Below are positions 1-8,844 of a stretch of DNA of 64,000 bases, in pieces. The notes beneath the pieces were generated by a model. The model was not told the DNA's origin and did not search any database. It was given only the letters and a program-made list of their open reading frames with translations. This DNA comes from CAVSWT01 sp963782985 (lineage in GTDB: Bacteria > Bacteroidota > Ignavibacteria > Ignavibacteriales > Ignavibacteriaceae), in NCBI GenBank assembly GCA_963782985.1, contig CAWALU010000014.1, positions 310,001 to 374,000 on the forward strand, in the 5' to 3' direction. The stretch's first letter is position 1. Every line of letters starts with the position of its first letter. Position numbers and translations under genes: made by a program.

Positions 1-273
1 GATTTCTAAAAATAATTCAGCTAAAGTTTCGGAATCAATTTCGTTTTCAATTACCGAGAAGTCTTTTAACTCATTTAAATATTTTAAATCAGCGCCGGCG
101 CAAAAGCTGCCGCCTTCGCCTGTAATAATTAAAACGCGGCAGTTATCATTTTCTTTTAGCTCCCATAATTTTTCTTTGAATTGCTTTATTAAAATTGGAT
201 GAAGCGAATTTCTTTTTTCAGGTCTGTTTAAAGTGAGGATTGCTATTTTATCTTCTAATTTTATTTTAATCAT
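1..273 (-). CDS. Enoyl-CoA hydratase/isomerase family protein (3' end cut by window edge)
   Basis: The 91 codons visible start at ATG 273 and run off the left edge, so only the N-terminal third is present. The start MIKIKLEDKIAILTLNRPEK and the later GEGGSFCAGADL are the two N-terminal crotonase signatures; the second contributes to the oxyanion hole that holds the acyl-CoA thioester carbonyl. Family members hydrate or isomerise acyl-CoA intermediates in fatty-acid or amino-acid breakdown in the cytoplasm. The substrate cannot be told without the C-terminal half; methylglutaconyl-CoA hydratase is one possibility. It lies upstream of dusB on the same strand with about 50 bases between them on the dusB side. 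Confidence 0.85.
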   Translation of the reverse strand, partial: MIKIKLEDKIAILTLNRPEKRNSLHPILIKQFKEKLWELKENDNCRVLIITGEGGSFCAGADLKYLNELKDFSVIENEIDSETLAELFLEI

Positions 274-323
274 TTTGATGATAAGTCTTTGGAAGAATTA
301 TTACTAAATAGTGGAATAATATT

Positions 324-1310
324 TTAAACTTCTATATTCATATTCAAAAGCTCTTCGAGATATTTTAAAAGAATGTCTTCAACTAAATTATATTCTACTT
401 CAGCCATTAAAGCTTTTCTAATTTGAGAAACATTCGGTAGAGCTTTTAAATATCCCGAATAAAATTTTCTATGTTCAATTACAGCCCTGCGCTCCCCTTT
501 TATTTCGGTGGCAATCTGCAAATGTCTTAAACAAGTTTTTATCTTCGTTTCTTCATTTATAGCAGAAAATATAATACCATTTTGCAGCAGTTCTTTAGCT
601 TCTTTAAATATCCAGGGATTTCCAATTGCTCCGCGCGCAATCATAACAGCGTCTGCGTTGGTTTCTTCAAATGCGCGCTTTACATCTTCGGCGTTTAATA
701 CATTTCCATTCAAAACAACTGGAATCTTAACGACATCTTTTATTTTGGGAATCCATTCCCAGGCAGCTTCGCCCTTATGCCCCATAGCGCGTGTTCGGCA
801 ATGAATTGTTAATGCCTTTGCTCCCACATCTTCCAATCTTTTTGCTACTTCAAGTATTTGAATGCTGTCATTGTCCCACCCAAGCCGGGTTTTGACAGTA
901 ACCGGCAGCGCAACATTATCCACAACTTCTTTAACCAGCTTTTGCATATACGGCGGATCCTTTAACAAAGCTGAGCCGGCGCCGGCGCCCACAACATTTT
1001 TAACCCAGCAGCCAGCGTTGATATCTATTAAATCAGGATTCTCAGCTTCAGCAATTTTAGCTCCCCCAACCATAGATTCAATATTGCCGCCGTAGATTTG
1101 AATGCCGACCGGTCTTTCTTTTTCAATTATCTTTAACTTTTTATGAGTCTTTACAGATGACCGTATCAATCCTTCGGAGTTAACAAATTCGGTGTAAACC
1201 ACGTCAGCGCCGAGTTCTTTGCAAATTAGCCTAAATGAAATATCCGTTACATCTTCCATTGGAGCTAAAAGAATTGCCTTATCTATTTTAATATTTCCGA
1301 CTTCAAACAT
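324..1310 (-). CDS. dusB: tRNA-dihydrouridine synthase, DusB type
   Basis: This 328-residue flavoenzyme reduces uridine to dihydrouridine in the D-loop of tRNAs using FMN and NAD(P)H. The N-terminal APMEDVTDISFR is the family's FMN-binding entry of the TIM barrel. DINAGCWVKN holds the catalytic Cys that protonates C5 of uracil; the usual family form is GCP, and here Trp follows the Cys. KTRLGWD, HCRTR and LNGNV are further barrel motifs, and DAVMIARGAIGNPWIF binds the FMN phosphate. The C-terminal 80 residues form the helical tRNA-binding domain. Length is normal. It follows the MFS gene by 27 bases and is probably cotranscribed with it. Confidence 0.93.
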   Translation of the reverse strand: MFEVGNIKIDKAILLAPMEDVTDISFRLICKELGADVVYTEFVNSEGLIRSSVKTHKKLKIIEKERPVGIQIYGGNIESMVGGAKIAEAENPDLIDINAGCWVKNVVGAGAGSALLKDPPYMQKLVKEVVDNVALPVTVKTRLGWDNDSIQILEVAKRLEDVGAKALTIHCRTRAMGHKGEAAWEWIPKIKDVVKIPVVLNGNVLNAEDVKRAFEETNADAVMIARGAIGNPWIFKEAKELLQNGIIFSAINEETKIKTCLRHLQIATEIKGERRAVIEHRKFYSGYLKALPNVSQIRKALMAEVEYNLVEDILLKYLEELLNMNIEV

Positions 1311-1337
1311 AATTATTAAAATTTTTATTGAAATAAT

Positions 1338-2537
1338 TTAAGCAGATATTTCGCTTTCTTCAACTTTAATTTTTTTGGGAAGATAGGTTAATGAAATTAT
1401 TAAAATCAATCCTGTAAAAGCCGCGCCCGTTAAAAAAGGAAAAGAATAACCTAAAAATTCAAATGCAAATCCGCCCCACAAAGGACCGAGAACCCTTGCA
1501 AAAGCAGATAGTGATTGATTAACGCCTAATGTAATTCCCTGCTCTTTATCAGTTGTAACTTTTGAAACAAGGCTCAGTAATGTTGGTTGAAGAATTCCAG
1601 TGCCGAGAGAAAGTATAACTGTAAAAATTGCTAAGCCTAAAAAATTTCCTCCGTATGGAAGAAGCGCTAATCCTATCATCATAAAAATTGATCCATAAAT
1701 TAACAACTTTAAATCCGATATATATTTGGAAAAAACACGGATCAATCCTCCCTGCACAAGAGCGCCCACCAATCCAACAATTCCAAAAACATATCCATTC
1801 TGCAAATCCGTAAATCCATAAACTTTGTAGCCGAGTAATGCGAAAGTTCCATAAATATTTGCGACTGAAAATGTTAGTATAAAAAATAAGATTATTAATA
1901 TTCCAATATCTGGCTTTTGAAATATTTTTTTCATCGAATTAATATCAAGAATTTTCTTTTCAATTTTCAATTGTTTATTAATATTTTGATGCGATTCAGG
2001 TAAAAAGAAAATGGTAGATAAAAATGCAAGAAATGAAAATCCGGCGCTGGCAAATCCTGTAACATCATAACCAAATTTTGATAGTATCCCGCCCATTAAA
2101 GGACCAAATACAAATCCTAATCCAAAAGCGGCTCCAATTAAACCCATCCCTTTTGAACGGTCTTTTTTAGTTGTAACATCGGCTATGTAAGCCTGAGCAA
2201 CGCCTATGCTGCTTCCGCCAACGCCAGCAACGACCCGGGAAATAAGTAAAATTAAATAGGTATGCGTAAACGCAAAAATTATATACCCGGCGGCGTTTAA
2301 TAGCAGGCAAATTACAATTATTGGTTTTCTTCCGTGCTTATCAGATAGCTTTCCGAATATAGGATTAAAAATAAATTGTACAAATGAATAAATTGCAATA
2401 GCAATTCCGATTGCAGTTTCATCAACTCCCAATTCTTTTGTAGCAAATGTGGGAAGGATGGGAATTAAAATTCCAAATCCTAAAAGATCAATAAAGACGG
2501 TTAGAAATATTAAAAATAGCGGCGTCTTTTTACTCAA
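1338..2537 (-). CDS. MFS drug-efflux transporter, TetA-like
   Basis: This is a 399-residue integral membrane protein with about twelve hydrophobic segments, so it is a complete major facilitator superfamily carrier. The loop GKLSDKHGRKP between segments 2 and 3 is the MFS motif A. The segment with SRVVAGVGGSSIGVAQAY and the GPLMGG motif after it resemble the drug:proton antiporter group to which TetA belongs (motif C, GPxxGG). A central cytoplasmic loop rich in Lys separates the two six-helix halves. The substrate cannot be named from sequence; multidrug or tetracycline-like efflux is a family-based guess. Its start is two bases from the end of the isocitrate dehydrogenase gene, suggesting one transcript. 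Confidence 0.88.
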   Translation of the reverse strand: MSKKTPLFLIFLTVFIDLLGFGILIPILPTFATKELGVDETAIGIAIAIYSFVQFIFNPIFGKLSDKHGRKPIIVICLLLNAAGYIIFAFTHTYLILLISRVVAGVGGSSIGVAQAYIADVTTKKDRSKGMGLIGAAFGLGFVFGPLMGGILSKFGYDVTGFASAGFSFLAFLSTIFFLPESHQNINKQLKIEKKILDINSMKKIFQKPDIGILIILFFILTFSVANIYGTFALLGYKVYGFTDLQNGYVFGIVGLVGALVQGGLIRVFSKYISDLKLLIYGSIFMMIGLALLPYGGNFLGLAIFTVILSLGTGILQPTLLSLVSKVTTDKEQGITLGVNQSLSAFARVLGPLWGGFAFEFLGYSFPFLTGAAFTGLILIISLTYLPKKIKVEESEISA

Positions 2538-2539
2538 TA

Positions 2540-3559
2540 TTATTTCTCCATTTCGTCAATAACGGCGTCCGCAAATTCTTGCGTGCTGACAAAATTATTT
2601 TTATTTATATCTTTTGTAACCCTCTCCCCTTTTTCAATAACTTTTGCAACTGCGCTTTCGATTTTATTTGCCGCTGAAGTTTCACCGATATATTCCAACA
2701 TCATCACTGAAGCTAAAATTTGAGCGGAGGGATTTGCAATATTTTGCCCGGCAATATCCGGCGCTGATCCGTGAACGGCTTCAAACATTGCAACATCGTA
2801 ACCAATATTTGCCCCCGGCGCCATTCCTAATCCTCCAACTAAGCCCGAAGCTAAATCGGATAAAATATCTCCGAATAAATTTGTTGTAACAATGCAGTCA
2901 AATTGATATGGATTCATAACCATCTGCATAGCCATGTTATCAACTATTTTATCGGAGTATTCAATTTCAGGAAAATCTTTTGCGACTTCGTTTCCAACAT
3001 CCAAAAAAAGTCCGCCAGTAAATTTTAAAATATTTGCTTTATGAACTAAAGTTATTTTTTTTCTATTGTGCTTTCTTGCGTATTCAAAAGCATAACGAAT
3101 AATTCTTTCAGATCCTTTTTTAGTAATGATACCAATAGTTTCCGCTGCAGAGCGGGCGCTATCAATATAATGTTCGACTCCCGAATAAAACTCTTCTAGA
3201 TTTTCTCTAAAAATTATTATATCAATATGGTCAAAGTAGAGGGATTTAATTCCTTTAAAAGTTTTTGCGGGACGCTGGTTTACGTAAAGTTCAAACTCTT
3301 TTCTCAAAGCAACGTTCACGCTTCGGAATCCTTTACCAACCGGAGTTGTTAATGGACCTTTTAAAACAATTTTATTTTTGTCAATTGAATCCAAAACATT
3401 CTGCGGAAGAGGGTCGTGATATTTTTCTAAAGTTGTTAATCCGGCTTCCACTACATCCCATTCAATATCAACGCCCGACTTTTCAATTATATGCGTTGTG
3501 GCTTTCGTTATTTCCGGTCCAATTCCGTCGCCAGGAATTAGCGTTATTTTATATGCCAA
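2540..3559 (-). CDS. NAD-dependent isocitrate dehydrogenase family protein
   Basis: This 339-residue beta-decarboxylating dehydrogenase oxidises a 2-hydroxy diacid with NAD(P). LIPGDGIGPE opens the protein. FRENLEEFYSGVEH is the substrate loop; the RENxExxYSG form points to isocitrate rather than isopropylmalate, whose enzymes have ELTGGIYFG-like loops. HKANILK carries the catalytic Lys, NLFGDILSD the metal-binding Asps, and AMFEAVHGSAPDIAGQ the cofactor site. It most probably feeds the TCA cycle in the cytoplasm. No leucine-synthesis genes are nearby, which also argues against LeuB. Homoisocitrate dehydrogenase is the main alternative. The gene heads a probable idh-MFS-dusB operon. Confidence 0.87.
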   Translation of the reverse strand: MAYKITLIPGDGIGPEITKATTHIIEKSGVDIEWDVVEAGLTTLEKYHDPLPQNVLDSIDKNKIVLKGPLTTPVGKGFRSVNVALRKEFELYVNQRPAKTFKGIKSLYFDHIDIIIFRENLEEFYSGVEHYIDSARSAAETIGIITKKGSERIIRYAFEYARKHNRKKITLVHKANILKFTGGLFLDVGNEVAKDFPEIEYSDKIVDNMAMQMVMNPYQFDCIVTTNLFGDILSDLASGLVGGLGMAPGANIGYDVAMFEAVHGSAPDIAGQNIANPSAQILASVMMLEYIGETSAANKIESAVAKVIEKGERVTKDINKNNFVSTQEFADAVIDEMEK

Positions 3560-3679
3560 GTTTAAAACTCCATCCTCTAAATTCTTTGAAAGTGAATTTC
3601 AAATATAATGATTCTACTTATATTGATTTATATTTTTAACGGCGTTGTGATTAATATAATTCATAAATTTTAGGAATGT

Positions 3680-4885
3680 TTAATGTGACCTTTTCTTTTG
3701 ATGAACTTGCTTATGTAAGCTTTTTAATTTCATTCGATTTGAATATTTGGTAAGAATTTCATTGGCGTCATAAAATGATTCCTTCATTGCGGCAATATCT
3801 TTTTTAGTTAAATATTCAGGAAGAGAATCTTTAAAAGCAATCTCGCTTGGGAGAATAATATATTCTCTGCCATTTTCCGTTTCACCTTTAAAAACATAGG
3901 TGGGAATATAATTGACTTCAGAAAGAAATAATGAATCGGTCGCTAGGTTTTTTATAATTTTCAAATTTAAAATTATCCCGGCGTCAGAATAACGCCATCG
4001 TTGATTTGAAATAAAATTGCCCATCGAATAAGCAACAAAAGCAGAATCGAATCCATTGGAATTTGATTTATAAAATTTAACTGGTTCCAGCACATGCGGA
4101 TGACCGCCGATAATTATATCAGCTCCAAATCTAATTGTTGAATCCACAACGCTTAACTGATACTTAGTGGGTTCGCGTTTATATTCATCGCCAAAATGAA
4201 AATGTACAAGAGTGAGATCAACCTTTTTTAGCTTTGCTGATTTTATATCATTATGAATTTTTTCATAATCAATCAAATTTATTAGATAAGATTTACCTTT
4301 GGGAATCGGAATTCCGTTCGTTCCGTAAGTGTATGCTAAAAAAGCAATCTTAATTCCTTTAATATTAAATACCCGAATGGAATCGCGGTCCCGCTGACTT
4401 ACAAAAGTTCCGTTGTATGCAATATTATTTTTAACGAGTTGTGCAATAGTTCGACGGATACCATCCTCGCCTTGATCCAAAGCGTGGTTATTTGAAGCGC
4501 TCAATAAATCAAAACCGGAATTTGCAAGAGCTTCAATAAATTCATCCGGGGAATTAAAAAAGGGATAACCAGAATATGCTTTTGATTTCCCTGCTGTAAC
4601 TGTTTCGAGGTTGCCTAAAACAAAATCCGACTCGCTAAAATATTTTTTTACTTCTCTATAAACAGGATTGAAATCAAAAGAATCTTTTCCAACTCTTGCA
4701 TAATTAAATTGAACGGAATGACACATTAAATCTCCCACTACGGAAATATTAATTGTATCTGCGTTTTTAACATTAATTTCCTCCTGCGCATTTATTTCTT
4801 TTCCGCAGTAAGTTGAGATGAAAGAAATAAGTAAAAAAGCAGCAGCTAATAATATTTTAGATATTATAAATTTATAATTCTTCAA
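3680..4885 (-). CDS. CapA-family (poly-gamma-glutamate synthesis type) metallophosphatase-like protein
   Basis: The 401-residue protein has an N-terminal hydrophobic segment (about residues 8-26) ending in FISTYCGKE. It is therefore exported, and the Cys could be lipidated although the lipobox is poor. The rest is a PGA_cap domain: VVGDLMCHS, LGNLETVTAG, SNNHALDQGEDGI, LVHFHFGDEY and GGHPHVLEPV follow the metal-binding pattern of calcineurin-like phosphoesterases. CapA in Bacillus takes part in capsule poly-glutamate export, but most homologues elsewhere have no proven role and no capBC genes are present here. The C-terminus is Lys/His-rich. It appears to be transcribed alone. Confidence 0.85.
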   Translation of the reverse strand: MKNYKFIISKILLAAAFLLISFISTYCGKEINAQEEINVKNADTINISVVGDLMCHSVQFNYARVGKDSFDFNPVYREVKKYFSESDFVLGNLETVTAGKSKAYSGYPFFNSPDEFIEALANSGFDLLSASNNHALDQGEDGIRRTIAQLVKNNIAYNGTFVSQRDRDSIRVFNIKGIKIAFLAYTYGTNGIPIPKGKSYLINLIDYEKIHNDIKSAKLKKVDLTLVHFHFGDEYKREPTKYQLSVVDSTIRFGADIIIGGHPHVLEPVKFYKSNSNGFDSAFVAYSMGNFISNQRWRYSDAGIILNLKIIKNLATDSLFLSEVNYIPTYVFKGETENGREYIILPSEIAFKDSLPEYLTKKDIAAMKESFYDANEILTKYSNRMKLKSLHKQVHQKKRSH

Positions 4886-4921
4886 ATTAAAAATTTCAGA
4901 TTAATAAAATGCATTTGAAAT

Positions 4922-4950
4922 AAAAAGGCTGAATCAATTTTGATTCAGCC
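4922..4950 (-). terminator. Rho-independent terminator of the histone H1-like gene
   Basis: Read on the minus strand, an 11-base stem GGCTGAATCAA / TTGATTCAGCC is followed at once by five T residues. It begins about 29 bases after the stop codon of the gene at 4979-5173. Confidence 0.85.
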
Positions 4951-4978
4951 TCAATCTTCTTGCAAACGTTAAAACGGT

Positions 4979-5173
4979 TTAGCCTTGTTTATCCGCTTTT
5001 CTTTGAGTTTTAACATCCTGTACATCTTTTCTCATATCCTGTGCAACTTTTCTTAATTCGCTTAAGCCTTTGCGTAGCCTTGTACCAGCGGCAGCTTGTC
5101 CTTTCTCGTAGAATTTTTGGAAATCAGTTTCCAAACCTCTAACAGTTTGCATTAGATCTTCAAGATTTTTCAT
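4979..5173 (-). CDS. Histone H1-like (Hc1-family) small basic protein
   Basis: A 64-residue protein rich in Lys and Arg. It has an amphipathic helical N-terminal half and the AAGTRLRKGLSELRK segment typical of the Hc1-like small proteins widespread in Bacteroidota and Chlorobi. The chlamydial Hc1 namesake compacts DNA; for these shorter homologues a nucleoid-binding role is inferred rather than proven. A perfect AGGAGG sits seven bases before the ATG and a strong terminator follows, so it is probably well expressed. It lies 38 bases downstream of the Fe-S oxidoreductase gene and could be read from that operon or from its own promoter. Confidence 0.75.
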   Translation of the reverse strand: MKNLEDLMQTVRGLETDFQKFYEKGQAAAGTRLRKGLSELRKVAQDMRKDVQDVKTQRKADKQG

Positions 5174-5211
5174 AAAACACCTCCTAAATTTGTTGATAGA
5201 TATTTAATTGA

Positions 5212-7212
5212 TTAAAGTGAGTTCTCAAAAATAATTTCTGCAATATCCTTTACTGCAACTTCGTCTGTTTTTTCAAAATGTTTAACTCCGTCCGTCATCA
5301 TCGTCATACAAAACGGACATGCTGAAGCAATAGTTTCAGCGTTTGTTTCCAAGGCTTCGCGAGTTCGTTCAACATTAATTTTTCCGCCTTCCTCGTCTTC
5401 CAAAAACATTCTTCCACCGCCGGCGCCGCAGCAAAATCCTTTGCTTTTGTTCCGATCCATTTCGATTAAGTTTAAACTATCTACTTTGGTTAAAGATTCC
5501 CGGGGCGGTTCATAAACATCATTGTATCTGCCAAGATAACAAGAATCGTGATAAGTTACATTTATTTTTTTTGTTTCGGAAGTATCCTTTAATTTTATTT
5601 TATTTTTGCTTAAAAGTTCATCAATCATTTGAGTATGATGCATAACTTCAAAATTTCCGCCAAACTGCTTATATTCATTTCCGAGTGAATGAAAACAGTG
5701 AGGGCAAGCGGTAACTATTTTTTTAACGTTATAATTATTTAAGGTTTCTATATTTTCCTGCATCATCATTTGGGCAAGATATTCATTTCCCAATCTTCTG
5801 GCTGTGTCGCCGTTGCATTTTTCTTCCGTTCCTAAAATTCTAAAATTCACTCCGGCTTTCTGCATTAATTTTGCAAATGATTGAGTTACTTTTTTATATC
5901 GATTATCAAACGAGCCTGCGCATCCCACCCAAAATAATATTTCACCGTTTGAATCTTCCGCCATAGTTTTGATGTTTAAGCCTTCAGCCCAATTGGCGCG
6001 GTCAGCTTGGTTAAATGCCCAGGGCGTAAAATTCGTTTCGATACTTTTAAAAACACTATTTAAATTTGAAGGAAACTGTGATTCAGTTAGTACGAGGTTT
6101 CTCCTCAAATCAGAAATAGAATCTAAATGTTCAATCATCACCGGACACTCTTGCACACAAGCGGCGCAGGTTGTGCATTGCCACAATTCTTTATCAGTTA
6201 TATAATCATGAACTAATGTTTTGCCAAAAATTTCTTCGTCGGTTTTCCCTTCCGCAAGCAAAGGTCCTTTCTCTTCTGTGCGCTTTCTAATATCGACAAT
6301 TATTTTTCTGGGAGATAATGATTTTCCAACAGTTGCAGCGGGACAAGCCGCAGTGCATCTACCGCATTCCGTGCATGAATATCCATCTAAAATTTGCTTC
6401 CATGATAAATGTTCAATATCCGCCGCGCCGAAAACTTCTATATTTTCATCTTCTAAATTTAAAGGTTTTAAAACATTTCTTTTTTCAGGAAGATTTGCAA
6501 AAAAAGTATTTGGTATTGAAGTAATTACGTGTAAATGTTTTGAGTAAGGTAAATAATTTAAAAATCCAAATACCAAAACTATATGCGCCCACCAAAAAAT
6601 TTCATACCAGGAGGAAGCGCTTTGATTATCTAATCCAAAAATAGCTTGGCTCAACGGCAATGAAATTGGACGAACCGCATAATCATGAAGCACAAAATTA
6701 TTTTTTGCAACTAATGAAACATTTTGCCCCAGCATAAAAATACAGACAAAAGCAATCATCAATAAAATATAAACCGCATCTAATCTAGCGGCTTTACCTG
6801 CTTCCAATCTTGGAATATGCAAAACGTATCTTCGGTACAAAGCAAAAATAACCGCCAATATTACAAGTATTGAAAATACATCTTGAACAATTGTTACGAA
6901 GGAATAAAATATTCCTGAAAAACTAAGAGTGAAAGATGAATAGAATCCTTGCACAATGGATTCAATTACAGCAAAAAGAAAAAGAACAAATCCCCAAAAA
7001 ATAAAAAGATGAAGTATTCCAGCTTTGGGGTCTCTTAATAATTTTTTTTGGGCGAAGGCAACTATCCAAACTCGTTTTAATCTTTCGCCGATTTTATCAA
7101 ACCTGCCATCCTTCTTTTTTGCAGTCATCATATATTTAAAAAGATTTCTGCAGCTCCAAGTAAAAAAACTAACGGCGGAAATAAAAAAAAGAATAAATAT
7201 AATATTTTTCAT
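5212..7212 (-). CDS. Membrane (Fe-S)-binding oxidoreductase, ETF:menaquinone oxidoreductase (EMO/HdrD-like) type
   Basis: This 666-residue protein joins three parts. Residues 1-230 contain about six membrane helices of the nitrate-reductase-gamma (cytochrome b) kind. Around residues 280-360 there are two 4Fe-4S sites, CTECGRCTAACP and CTTCAACVQECP. The C-terminal half has two cysteine-rich CCG domains, with CPHCFHSLGNEY and GFCCGAGGGRMF. This arrangement (formerly DUF224) is that of the enzymes proposed to pass electrons from ETF, reduced by acyl-CoA dehydrogenases, to menaquinone. The acyl-CoA dehydrogenase gene at 8845 and the hydratase at the left edge fit that role, but etfAB is not in the window. 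Another HdrD- or GlpC-like donor cannot be excluded. Confidence 0.82.
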   Translation of the reverse strand: MKNIIFILFFISAVSFFTWSCRNLFKYMMTAKKKDGRFDKIGERLKRVWIVAFAQKKLLRDPKAGILHLFIFWGFVLFLFAVIESIVQGFYSSFTLSFSGIFYSFVTIVQDVFSILVILAVIFALYRRYVLHIPRLEAGKAARLDAVYILLMIAFVCIFMLGQNVSLVAKNNFVLHDYAVRPISLPLSQAIFGLDNQSASSWYEIFWWAHIVLVFGFLNYLPYSKHLHVITSIPNTFFANLPEKRNVLKPLNLEDENIEVFGAADIEHLSWKQILDGYSCTECGRCTAACPAATVGKSLSPRKIIVDIRKRTEEKGPLLAEGKTDEEIFGKTLVHDYITDKELWQCTTCAACVQECPVMIEHLDSISDLRRNLVLTESQFPSNLNSVFKSIETNFTPWAFNQADRANWAEGLNIKTMAEDSNGEILFWVGCAGSFDNRYKKVTQSFAKLMQKAGVNFRILGTEEKCNGDTARRLGNEYLAQMMMQENIETLNNYNVKKIVTACPHCFHSLGNEYKQFGGNFEVMHHTQMIDELLSKNKIKLKDTSETKKINVTYHDSCYLGRYNDVYEPPRESLTKVDSLNLIEMDRNKSKGFCCGAGGGRMFLEDEEGGKINVERTREALETNAETIASACPFCMTMMTDGVKHFEKTDEVAVKDIAEIIFENSL

Positions 7213-7243
7213 AAAATGATATTAAGTCGGGCTCAATAAATAT

Positions 7244-7819
7244 TTAAGGTAGTTTTGAATATTTTTTTGAAACGCCAGAATAAATGCTGACAGCGAGAAG
7301 AACTTTAATTACTGTTGCCAATGAAAATAAAATTCCTCCAACCTTTAATGCTTCTGTAAAATCTTTTACAAAAAAGATATTTAAAAATAAAGTTCCCAAT
7401 AAAATTACTAATGCTTCGCCGGCAAACATTGCAAGCGTTACAACTAAATAATTTTTATTTTTTTCTACGATATATCCGGTTAAAAATGCGCCTATCGGAA
7501 AAGCTAATAAATAACCGCCGGTTGGTCCAAATAAATAAACAAAGCCGCCGGCTCCGTTTGCAAATAATGGAAATCCAATGCTTCCCAAAAACAAATACAT
7601 TAATTGACTGTAAGCTCCGTTTTTGGCGCCGAGAAATGCGCCCGCTAAAACAACCATCATTGTTTGGAGCGTGAACGGAACGGGTTTAACCGGAATAGCA
7701 ACCTGGGCGCTTACTGCTGTTAATAAAGCAAATACTGAAATCCAAAATAAACTGCTCGCAGTTACTTTATTTAAGATTAAAGTTAAATTATTTTTTTTGA
7801 CATTTTGATCAGCTTGCAT
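7244..7819 (-). CDS. bioY: Biotin transporter BioY (ECF S-component)
   Basis: A 191-residue membrane protein with about six hydrophobic segments that binds biotin and imports it, alone or with an ECF energy-coupling module. The family signature is visible in VPFTLQTMMVVLAGAFLGAK and the conserved glycine-rich FGPTGGYLLAFP. Length is typical. The start lies two bases after the hydrolase stop codon and its end is 31 bases before the oxidoreductase gene, so it sits inside a four-gene operon. No ECF ATPase genes or biotin-synthesis genes are in the window. The birA and accD genes further right use the imported vitamin. Confidence 0.93.
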   Translation of the reverse strand: MQADQNVKKNNLTLILNKVTASSLFWISVFALLTAVSAQVAIPVKPVPFTLQTMMVVLAGAFLGAKNGAYSQLMYLFLGSIGFPLFANGAGGFVYLFGPTGGYLLAFPIGAFLTGYIVEKNKNYLVVTLAMFAGEALVILLGTLFLNIFFVKDFTEALKVGGILFSLATVIKVLLAVSIYSGVSKKYSKLP

Positions 7820-7821
7820 AT

Positions 7822-8661
7822 TTATCCTTTATTAAAATTAGTATTAAAAAAAATTTTTGTTTCGTTTAATAAACTATCGAATTTAGAATTGCTTCCTTCA
7901 AAAGGATGCTTAATATTAAAAGTATGTCCCGTTGATTTTAATTTATAAAAAGTTATTTGACTTTTATCAGACCAGCTAAACAAATTTTCGGCTTCATTTA
8001 TCTTAACTGATAAATCTTGTTCGCCGTGCGCAATAAAAAAAGGTCTGTTTAAATTTCTAACTGCGTTTTCAATGTTCAAAAGATCGTGTTTATTTTTTTC
8101 CAAATCATCTAACAAAGAAACATTTAATTTCATCACTTGTTTTGTTCTCGAATTAAGAACTTCAAATTTACCTTTTTTTCTCCACTCTTCTTTTTGTCTA
8201 TTTGAATATCTATCTAAATTTGAAACGGACGCCCAAACTGCTAATGCGGAAATTTCTTTTTTAATTGAAGCCGTTAAAATTGTAATTGCTCCTCCCCTGC
8301 TGTGTCCAATTAAACCAATATTTTTATTGTTGCTTTTTCCGAAAAATCCATTTAAGTAAGCGTCAATTAAATCTGACAATTCCGAAATTTCTAAAGAGAA
8401 AGTATTTTCGGCAAATTTTTCTAACTCGGTAAATTCAAATAAATTTTCTCCGATTCCATTATGCGAAAAATTAAAAGTAAGAACAAAATAACCCTCATTT
8501 GCAAAATATTCTGCCGAATAAGGAAAACCTCCCCAATCCTTAAAACCTTTGAATCCGTGAACTATTATTAAACAAGGGGCAGAATTTATTTTCTCTAAAC
8601 CAAAAGCAGTAATTTTTAATTTGTTGTTTTGACTGGTGGTTAGAATAAAATCTTTACTCAT
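7822..8661 (-). CDS. Alpha/beta hydrolase family protein
   Basis: A 279-residue serine hydrolase of the dienelactone-hydrolase-like type without a signal peptide, so cytoplasmic. IVHGFKGFKDW gives the oxyanion region, GLIGHSRGGA is the nucleophile elbow with Ser, HGEQDLSVK supplies the acidic residue, and STGHTFNIKHPF the catalytic His. The full triad is therefore present. The substrate is unknown; the family contains esterases and peptidases. It is the first gene of the hydrolase-bioY-oxidoreductase-Hc1 run, facing away from the acyl-CoA dehydrogenase across a 183-base divergent promoter region. Confidence 0.85.
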   Translation of the reverse strand: MSKDFILTTSQNNKLKITAFGLEKINSAPCLIIVHGFKGFKDWGGFPYSAEYFANEGYFVLTFNFSHNGIGENLFEFTELEKFAENTFSLEISELSDLIDAYLNGFFGKSNNKNIGLIGHSRGGAITILTASIKKEISALAVWASVSNLDRYSNRQKEEWRKKGKFEVLNSRTKQVMKLNVSLLDDLEKNKHDLLNIENAVRNLNRPFFIAHGEQDLSVKINEAENLFSWSDKSQITFYKLKSTGHTFNIKHPFEGSNSKFDSLLNETKIFFNTNFNKG

Positions 8662-8844
8662 TGGGGTGAAATATGCTTATTAAACTTAGAAAAGTCAAGA
8701 TTTTTGAAGTTAATTCAACTTTTCTTTTTTACGAATAAATTAAATTTGCTTATTGCTGGCCTAAAAATATTATAGTTCCCATATAAATTTGTTTTGAAAA
8801 TTCAATTATTTATCTTGTGCAAACTTTTAATAATTAGGAATAAA

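Noticed and set aside
4979..5173. Phasin-like or ribosome-associated protein
   Set aside because: The AAGTRLRKGL segment and the charge pattern fit the Hc1-like family better than either alternative, though the identification is only by pattern.
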